From positions 4,962,501 to 5,026,500 of the forward strand of contig OY987273.1 of NCBI GenBank assembly GCA_963920665.1: a stretch of 64,000 nucleotides of DNA. The letters are read 5' to 3'. A program made the position numbers and the translations under genes. Below the pieces are notes generated by a model, which worked only from the letters and a program-made list of their open reading frames with translations, was not told the DNA's origin and did no database searches. The stretch comes from Straminergon stramineum. Lineage: Eukaryota > Streptophyta > Bryopsida > Hypnales > Calliergonaceae. Each line of letters opens with the position of its first letter. Position 1 is the first letter of the stretch. Below are positions 56,485 to 64,000 of this stretch, piece after piece.

Positions 56485-58083
56485 TGTTATCTTATTTAGA
56501 TAAAATACAATAAAAAATAATCATTAAATGAAAACTCTCAAACAATAGTTGTAAAATATGATCCATAGACCATATTTACATAACTTGATCAACTCCTACA
56601 TTAACCAATATTTTTCAAAAAAAATTGACATTAGATTGAAAATTAAATTTGACTTTAGATTGAATATTTGTGATTTTTGAAAGAAAAAAATTCTTCAAGT
56701 TCAAAATGTTAATTTTTAATCATAATAATTGTACAAGATTTTTATTTTACAATTTTATTCAAGATTTTTTAAAGGGTCAACTTTTGAATTAAAAAAATGA
56801 TAATTTGAACCAAACCTACTAGTTCCTTTGTATTATAGAATATTTTCAAATCAAACTCTTCAAAATTTACACCATACAAATGTTAAAGAACTAATACAAG
56901 AATTTAGAAAAAATTGATCGATGAGAAAATGCATTCTAGTGTGCTTAGGATGTGCTTGTATTCCTCGATTCTTTGCCCCTTAAAAGATGCTAAGGCCAAA
57001 AAGTGACCAATGGATGACTTGATTGTTCACTATAGACACAAAGAATCCAATAATCCAAACATTTTGGTGACTACCTTGGTCATGGGGGCAATGTCCTTTA
57101 ACCCTTGAACACTAAGCTAGTGACCGTGGAAATCAGCCATTTTGGAACGCCACATGACATCATCCACTATAGAAAAAACAAAAATACTCATTGGGAGTCA
57201 AACTCTTGTAGAAGATCTTTCCTTTCCACCCCTAATTCCGAGGATGAATAGTTGTAATTCTATCCTACATAGGAGAATTCCTTGTCATTCATTGGACAAT
57301 AATCATCTGCTACGTCATTCAAGGGTTAACCCTAGAAAGATGCAAGGGCGCTCTGCATTTTTGCTGAAATCAAATCGCTATACTTCTAAAACAAGAAGGG
57401 CCTTCAATGAAGGTTGGCTCATGTCGAAGAAGATTCTCCATGCACCCACCTCCTACCATAAAAATAGTAGATGAAGAATTGCTTCTATGTCCACAACATA
57501 GCACTCCTAAGTCATTCATTAGACAATTTCAATCCCAAGCATCATTACAGGATTAACCCTTAACTCTAAAAGGATGGACTAGTGACAGTGGAAATCATCC
57601 CTTCAGATACTTTGAGAATCATTGGCTTAAGAAAATGCAAAAGCACTCACTGGTCAAAATTAAGAACATCTGATCTGGTCCTTGAAAGGTTTCATAATGC
57701 GGGTCTGCTTTCTTGAAAACGGAAAAAAGGGCTGCTTGAAACCAGAACATGATCAAGAAAGAGAATGGAGAAATAAATTGAGCTATATTTTCACCCCCAA
57801 ATCTAGTATAATCGGATATCAATTCGTTTGTGCTTCATACTGAGGAAAATTGAGAAAATGTATCGAAGAATTTTTTAAGGGTCAAACGTCTACAGCAAGA
57901 CAATACTCAAGACTGAAAAACGGTTCGGGACGTTTCCAGACTTCATAGTCCAACTCTTAAGTCGAAGCCATACTTCTGGTTAACTCAACAGTGCAACAAT
58001 GGCACGATGCTCCAGCGGTGCTATAAAACCTTGCCTGCGATCAGGACAGCACAGAGAAAACCTAATAAAAACAACTGTCAAAC
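56485..58083. other. Intergenic DNA and 3' flank of the flippase gene
   Basis: No gene. A segment at about 57100-57160 (AGTGACCGTGGAAATCAGCC) recurs in diverged form at 57575-57605 (AGTGACAGTGGAAATCATCC), each with AACCCT(T)A upstream. 57620-58083 probably includes the 3' untranslated region of the flippase gene on the minus strand. The 110-codon frame at 57142 has no family signal. Confidence 0.4.
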
Positions 58084-61000
58084 TCATATAGGTATTGGTG
58101 GAGAGGATGACATCGAGTTTGATCCAGGTTGCGTAACTTCTCTCAGCTCCATGTTTGTGACTTCTTGACCGTCACAGTGAAGAATCTCAGCCTCCCTTGC
58201 AATGTGAAGATTGGACGGCCATAACCAGGACAACACTGATTTTACACAGAATCGCGGTAACAACGCCAGTGTCACAGTGAACAGCAGTGTCAACCAAAAT
58301 CTACTCGACCCGCTCATGTGAAAAACAACCCTGCACACAAGAGTACCGAAATAAGCGGAATTGGCGAGAGAGTCAACCACATACACGCATTCCACAACCA
58401 TGAAACTGAAGGCTTACAATGAAACCTGTGGAAATCTATCACTGCGAGGATAGATCAGAACAACATGCCAAGCCAATTCCAAGAAACAAGTTAAAAGTGG
58501 TCAGCCATTCATCACCATATCTGACGAAGGAATATGACTAGAACACACATGCATCAACACATGCACACAGATGCGAATACACATTAAAGCAGGAAAAAAT
58601 AAAAAATTCACTTCGGTACCAATGATTCGGGAGAAGGTCCGGAGCAGATAAAATGGTGTCCATGACTAGCTGGCATAGATATGCCACAAGACTTGAAGCC
58701 CAAATCGCCAGATGCGCAATCCATGTCCACTGCTTGATGTCCATCGCCAGATGCACGTTGACCAGGATAACGACTGCCATTGTCCACACTAATCCCAAGC
58801 TGTAGAGGTCGACATCCGTTACTTTATAGTTGAAGTAAGGGACATAGAAGAGAACTACACTCTGCCAGAGAGTGTCCAACATGGTAACCCAAAAAAGACA
58901 TTGGTTGTAACCCTCCTCTCGCTGACCAGATCCATAGAGGGGTGGGAATTCGTAGAGCGTCTTCTGGCTCACGTCCTGGTCTAGTATGCCAACCACTATC
59001 GTTGGAACAGAAGTATAGAGAAGAGAAAAGAACACTAGATTCCAGTCAGTGACAGCTGACTGTGCTGAAAATGCTGCGTAAAATATAAACCTGGTAATGC
59101 ACAAGAAGACGTGGAATTAGATTTGGGTCATGTAGAGACTCGACACATTCATGCAAGAGTGGCAAGTCTTGGTGTATAAGTCCACTAATAATTCACCTTG
59201 ATGTCAGATGTAAAGTTGCCTTTCAGGACACACTCAATCTAGCGTAAGTATTAGGAAGGTATGTGTTTACCAAAAAAGCATGAGGACAAAAACAGCGTTA
59301 CGATAGAAGTTATAGAGAACCATATAGCCCAGGCGCTCATAATTCCAATGACCATGTACAAGGAGTAATTTCTTGAGAAATCGAAATTGTCCTATTGCAT
59401 AGTCAGAGGCCATCACAGCCTGCCTCCCTTCCTGGCCACTGATGCCCACTCCAACATCTGCCATTTGTATCATTGATACGTCGTTTGCACCTGTCATGAT
59501 ACAATAACACATTGGTGATTTGCACTCCGACAACATGATTTAAAGACCTCAAACGCTGCAACCATCGATTCAGCGTACTTGTGGACGGTAGCCTTTGCTT
59601 AAGAAATTCACCTACCATTCAAAAAATCAAGCTAGCACTAATAAATTTCAAGAAGAGAATCAAACACACCATCACCCACTGCCAAAGTCATTTGTCCAGA
59701 ACTCCGTTTGACAAGGGAAACAACGCCTGCCTTCTGCAATGGTGCAACTCGGCAGCAGACCACCACTTCACACGCCGTTGCTAACTCATAAAGCTGTTGG
59801 AAAACAAGCATGCTAGTGTGAAAAGTAAAATCTGAAATCTGCTGTGTGCGCTTCAGCAAAGAAATCCCTAGAACTCTACAAGAGAGATAAATGATTTAGA
59901 TGATTCAAGAAGATGAATTTTTTATTTATTTCCAAGAATTACACAGTCGGTTTGCAAGTGACAATCTCCGTAATTTTACAGAACATGGTTATGAAGCACT
60001 TACGTCTTTCTCCAGTGCGGGCTTTAAGGCATGTACCAAACTGTTACCATCAATGATGAGCGCTAGAGATTGGATAAATCTGCCATATCCTTCTGCCAAA
60101 TCTCCAGTTGACCTACTGGACAGGGTTCTCCCGTCGTGTTCAATATTAGCGGCATCTACGCAATTTTGACGTTTCCATGAAAACCATTTTTTTTTGGGTG
60201 TCGGCGTTATGCCAAATCTAGCTTTTGCTTCTAAAATCTTAGAGCGGCAACCCTCGAATGTACTTTCATTGATGATAATTTGTTGCATATCGCGAGTAAG
60301 AAGCAGACACGAAAACCCTATCGAGATGGCCGTCTCTTGCTTATCACCTGTCAGGACCCATATTTTGACTCCTGCCTCCCTAAGCGACTGTATAACTTCA
60401 GAAACTCCACCCTGTCACAACGAAATTCAAGTGTCAAATTGACGTTGACTGGTTAACTAACTTATCTAGTCTGCTTGAAAGGCGAGCCATGGCTTACACA
60501 TATCAGGATACACTAGCACTGTAACGTATTTCCCAATTCCACTACCTTGAACACGATATTCACATTTGTGTATCTTTCAATACCGCAAATGGCTATGGCG
60601 CAGCTGAAATGAGCACCCAAGCAACTACTTCAACAAAAATATCATGATTCAACCTTAACTAAGAATAAAAGTTAAAAGTAATGCAGTACATAAATACAAC
60701 AAGAGCAATTATCACGTGCCTGAAGTTTGTCTTCAATTCCAGTGGCACCTAGAAGCTTAAGATTGTTCTCCACCAGTTCTGCTGCGTTGCGCAGCATGCC
60801 AATTCTATCATTCAGAGCACTACTTGCTTTCACGTAATGAAAATGCCAATCTTCAACCTGTTACCAGCCACGACCCTCGATTAGTATAACTAATGACTGT
60901 TAAGCTTCAACAAACGTTCTTATCTGGTTATGATCATGTCAGCAAAATCGCAACAAATGCTAAAGAAAAATATCATCTACTATCTACTTATTTAATAAAT

Positions 61001-63327
61001 ATTGTCAAAGCCAGCTGTCGGTCCGATTGCAATTAGAATTCTAAAATTGAAGAAACATTCAATCGAGATCAGATTGTCCACCTCAACCTATTGGGTCTCC
61101 GCCTGTACACCTAGTGCTCACTTCTCATTCAATATAAACTAACTACCTGACACTTTATTATGTGATATACCTCCTTCTGCGAGAGGTCCTTTGATGCTAT
61201 CACAAGCGTCCGTAAACCTTCACGTGCATAGTTATCCAGATGCTCTAAGGTTGCACTCAATTTCCCAGAGTCAGGTTGTACTTCACCCACTTCACTTTTC
61301 AAATTCCGATCACATTGATCAACGATATTTAATACTGAAGAATCAGCACCCTTCATTAAGAGTTTGATGGATTTGTCAGGGCATTCCACCAAAATTGACA
61401 TGCGTTTGCGTACACTATCAAACTCGTGGACCCCCAATACTGCATACCTGCAAGAAAGACATACCATAATAGTGCCCCTCGTCATCAAAATGCAGAAGGG
61501 TCTACACAAGAGAAAATCAAGATCCATGTAAAGAAGCACCGAACATAAAGTAAAAAGGAAACGCGATAACTGGAGCCACAGATCAAATTCAAATGTGTCT
61601 TGCCTCCGCCGATCACCATGAACATCAAGCACAATGCCTGCAGAAGACCTCTCCACAAGTGTAAATCCATAGGTCGCAGCTGCTGCGACTAGTGCGAGCT
61701 CATCAGGAGATTCCCCCTGATACTCCAGAGAACCTGTACTTTCTTCATTGCTATTCACTGCCTCCATGTCCAACTGACCTGAGACGGATTTCTTCACCCT
61801 TGTTGGCACAACGGTATTACATGCGGCTAAAACAAGAAAATAATCCCATATTAATTCCAGGGTCGCTGAAGGAGCTGAACTTGCCAAGAGACTAACCAAT
61901 TCCAGATTAGCTTTACCACGTTCCACAGCCTGACCATCCTCAAGTCCATTGGAGAAGTCAGGAGGAACTGCCACTGGATCGATACTAATCTTCGTGTTAC
62001 TGTAATCTACACCATTAATGCATGCCGAGCCAAATTCCATCTTGTTCTCTGTTAATGTCCCCGTTTTGTCGGAGAAGAGATATTTCACTTGACCCAAGTC
62101 TTCATTGATGTTCAACGCTCGACATTGAAATTTTGAGTTCGAATCTTCATGATACATTTCGGAGTCGCGCGTCATAAAATACGATTGACCAAGTCGTACT
62201 AACTCCATTGAGATATACAAAGACAAAGGGATCATTATCTGGAACCTAATTATACAACTCAAGAAACCAATGACTCCCTCACCCCAGATGCCATAAAATC
62301 GGTAGTCCTGTCCACTTAGATTTTCCCTTCTATAATAGGGTAGAGACAGTAAGATATCAAAATTGGAGTCTATCCAAAGCCCCATCCCCAACCCACCCAC
62401 AAAACAAATGACAATCAGGAACACTCCAAGCCAACCCGTTTCTCTGTTCATATAACGCTCAAGTCGACTTCTTTTAGACTGAGCTCCAGCACTATTCAGC
62501 ATGGCTTTCGTCTCCCTACCGGCATAAACAACAACACCAACCAACCAGGAGGTGTTCTTCAGTTCACAACCCCGCAGTATGATATTATTAGCGGCCAACG
62601 GAGCGATGGGGCCGGATCCCAAGTCCATGTAAGCTTGAAACTCGTAAATGTTCCTGTTAGGCTGCTCACACACTATGGTCCCTTTCAGAGGCCTTCCCTC
62701 GGGATGCTCACTGGTGGATTCGATCCTCGCATACCTGCTCTTCAAGTTCGACTCCCCATCAAGATTTAAAGTTTCCACATAACAAACTCCAGATGGATCA
62801 CTTGTGGCAAGCAAGACTACATCACACGGAACAGTTTCATTGGCCAGAATTTTAACCAGTTCCCCTACTCGAATCGTCTTCCACTTCTTCTCCTGATACT
62901 TCCCCTCATGAAACACCAAAGATGTTCGATTATTCTCTCTTGAATCCGACCGACGTCGACCAAAATCTTCATAACCATCCTTGACAGCTGTGACTACAAG
63001 CACTAGCACGAGAGGAAAAAGAGAAGCAGTTCTTCCAAAAACTGTAAGCTGTGGAATTTGATTTAAAATGACAATAAAGAGAAAATATATATATGCAAAG
63101 CGATGGAATTGCTCGAAAAGATTCTTCGGTATGAAAGATAAAATAGTGTATTTGCTCGTGCGCACTATGTTCCCCGCCATGTTGAAACTCTTATTAGTTC
63201 GGTCTGGATTATTGATGTAAACAACCCTTTGTGACGTGTCATATCTCTGACTGGGTCTTCGTGTACCAGATAGCCTGTTGCTTAAGTTGTCCATGTCCGT
63301 CCAGTCCTCACTCAGATACACATGCAT
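58084..63327 (-). CDS. ALA1: Phospholipid-transporting P4-ATPase, ALA1-type (flippase)
   Basis: It is an ATP-driven flippase that moves phospholipids to the cytosolic leaflet; plant ALA1-type pumps work with a CDC50/ALIS partner. Eight coding exons on the minus strand are 63327-61604, 61447-61171, 60857-60720, 60411-60004, 59793-59670, 59490-59271, 59090-58620 and 58330-58084. They join in frame to 1202 residues (Arabidopsis ALA1 is about 1158). Motifs are NPDRTN (40-45), [14 protein letters not shown], actuator LDGESNLK (189-196), [14 protein letters not shown] in TM4 (365-378), phosphorylation site DKTGT (D420), GESPDE (538-543), KGAD (607-610), TGDK (734-737) and [16 protein letters not shown] (889-904). 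The C-terminal membrane region ends LLPRF...[11 protein letters not shown]. The start is the first ATG after an in-frame TAA just upstream; the ATG at residue 12 is an alternative. Two introns are GC-AG. PLSL replaces the usual PISL in TM4. No disabling change is seen. Confidence 0.93.
60412..60719 (-). other. Flippase intron 3: GC-AG, 308 nt
   Basis: The exon ends GACAAACTTCAG and is followed by GCACGT; the acceptor is GTGACAG/GGTGG. This gives EDKLQ/GGVSEV, as expected for the family. Using the nearby GTGATA as donor would shift the frame into a stop, so the GC donor is required. Confidence 0.8.
61448..61603 (-). other. Flippase intron 1: GC-AG, 156 nt, in frame and stop-free
   Basis: The donor reads AG/GCAAGA and the acceptor TTTCTTGCAG/GTATG. 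Splicing here gives [15 protein letters not shown], the contiguous P4-ATPase sequence. No GT donor fits. The intron length is a multiple of three and its frame is open, so a retained transcript would add 52 residues to the nucleotide-binding domain. Confidence 0.85.
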
Positions 63328-64000
63328 CAGATATAATCCCAGAGATTAATTCGAGGCTGGATATGGGCACATCAATGATCATACAGAGACGGTTTCCTGA
63401 GCTGACAATCCCTCCCTTTGAAAAAAACATCTGGATCCCACTCCGATCGCACCCTCTAATTCTGTTGTTCTTCGAGAACCTACACTTTAACAAACATGAC
63501 ATATAAATAAGGACTTAATTTCCACGAACATTTTCAGCACATATTCCTAAATGATGAAAAAAGTCCAAAGAGGGCAAGATAACATCACTTATTCTCAGTT
63601 CTGGCCAAATGCGTTGATTAAGTGTAACTAACCAAATTATTCAGTAAAATGGAAGGACATTCTGTCACAAGTGCATAGCTTCTGCAAGGTGAATACCTCT
63701 ACAACAGAGAGGAAAAGCATATCCTGGAGTGGTCAAATATCCTCAGTCACAATGAGACTCTGAAGATGACACAAAAACTGGTGGATCTGCCATACGCCGA
63801 ATTGCAACGCCCAAAAATACTCAGCGCTCGCGCAAAAGCATATTGCCAGTGGCCTTCAAACCTAGAAGAAAAGCGAATCCTAGTACAATACAATGAGACA
63901 GTACAAGTGAGGTATAATAAATAATGCACAACACACGTGATCACGTCTGTATAGATAAGACGAATTATAAGGAGCGGACACAAAGCATGGAAGCGCCTAG
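63328..64000 (-). promoter_or_regulatory. Upstream region of the flippase gene
   Basis: This is the 5' flank, possibly with an untranslated first exon. The frames here (63308-63502, 63747-63983) show no family signal. There is an in-frame stop just before the first ATG. No TATA box is pointed out with confidence. Confidence 0.35.

Noticed and set aside
57142..57474. 110-codon ORF near the flippase gene
   Set aside because: No domain, and it overlaps a diverged local repeat; likely chance.
61463..61603. Genuine coding of the 52 residues in the first large flippase ORF
   Set aside because: The stretch interrupts the conserved [13 protein letters not shown] block and has good GC donor and pyrimidine-rich AG acceptor borders, so intron is the better reading.

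Overview
This looks like nuclear DNA from a land plant with a repeat-rich, AT-rich genome. The evidence is one intact intron-containing gene for an ALA1-type phospholipid flippase (P4-ATPase), set among large, decayed transposable elements. The repeat proteins (GCM/SWIM-finger transposase, ParB-plus-methyltransferase protein, DUF7869-like protein, RING protein, a gag-like coiled-coil protein) remind me more of non-flowering plants (bryophyte, fern, lycophyte or gymnosperm) than of a flowering plant. That is recollection of families, not a search result.

Layout. 1-1.4 kb: no gene, two copies of a short direct repeat. 1.4-5.0 kb (minus): broken MULE-like transposase gene, N-terminal zinc finger to C-terminal SWIM finger. 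6.5-10.66 kb (plus): exons of a ParB-like/DNA-methyltransferase-like protein, whose missing C-terminal methyltransferase half lies about 20 kb away at 30.43-31.35 kb. The gap, about 10.68-30.35 kb, is bounded by identical 25-bp inverted repeats and appears to be one inserted element of about 19.7 kb sitting in an intron. Inside it are a foldback hairpin (11.0-11.3 kb), a leftward gene cluster (18.3 to 11.5 kb: ParB-like, methyltransferase-like, coiled coil, FCP1-type HAD phosphatase), a repeat-filled centre (19.3-26.1 kb), and a rightward DUF7869-like gene (27.1-29.8 kb). A degenerate 19-21-bp palindrome recurs upstream of both divergent genes and in the leftward gene's gaps. A 585-bp hAT-type MITE with an 8-bp target duplication interrupts the leftward cluster.

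31.4-35.3 kb: AT-rich DNA with two TTAA-flanked MITEs. 35.3-38.7 kb (plus): decayed coiled-coil/RING gene. 39.1-41.1 kb (plus): decayed gag-like ORF. 43.9-56.5 kb: diverged tandem arrays (about 105-bp and 90-110-bp units), three more TTAA-flanked MITEs, a MITE with 21-bp inverted repeats (51.3-52.0 kb) and a solo-LTR-like promoter unit (52.4-53.1 kb).

58.08-63.33 kb (minus): the flippase gene, 8 coding exons and 1202 codons, all P4-ATPase motifs present. Two of its seven introns use GC-AG borders. It is the only gene I would call functional here; everything else is mobile-element or repeat material at various stages of decay. Many decayed ORFs keep their frame and are broken mostly by TAG/TAA/TGA codons, as expected for methylated, C-to-T-mutating repeats.
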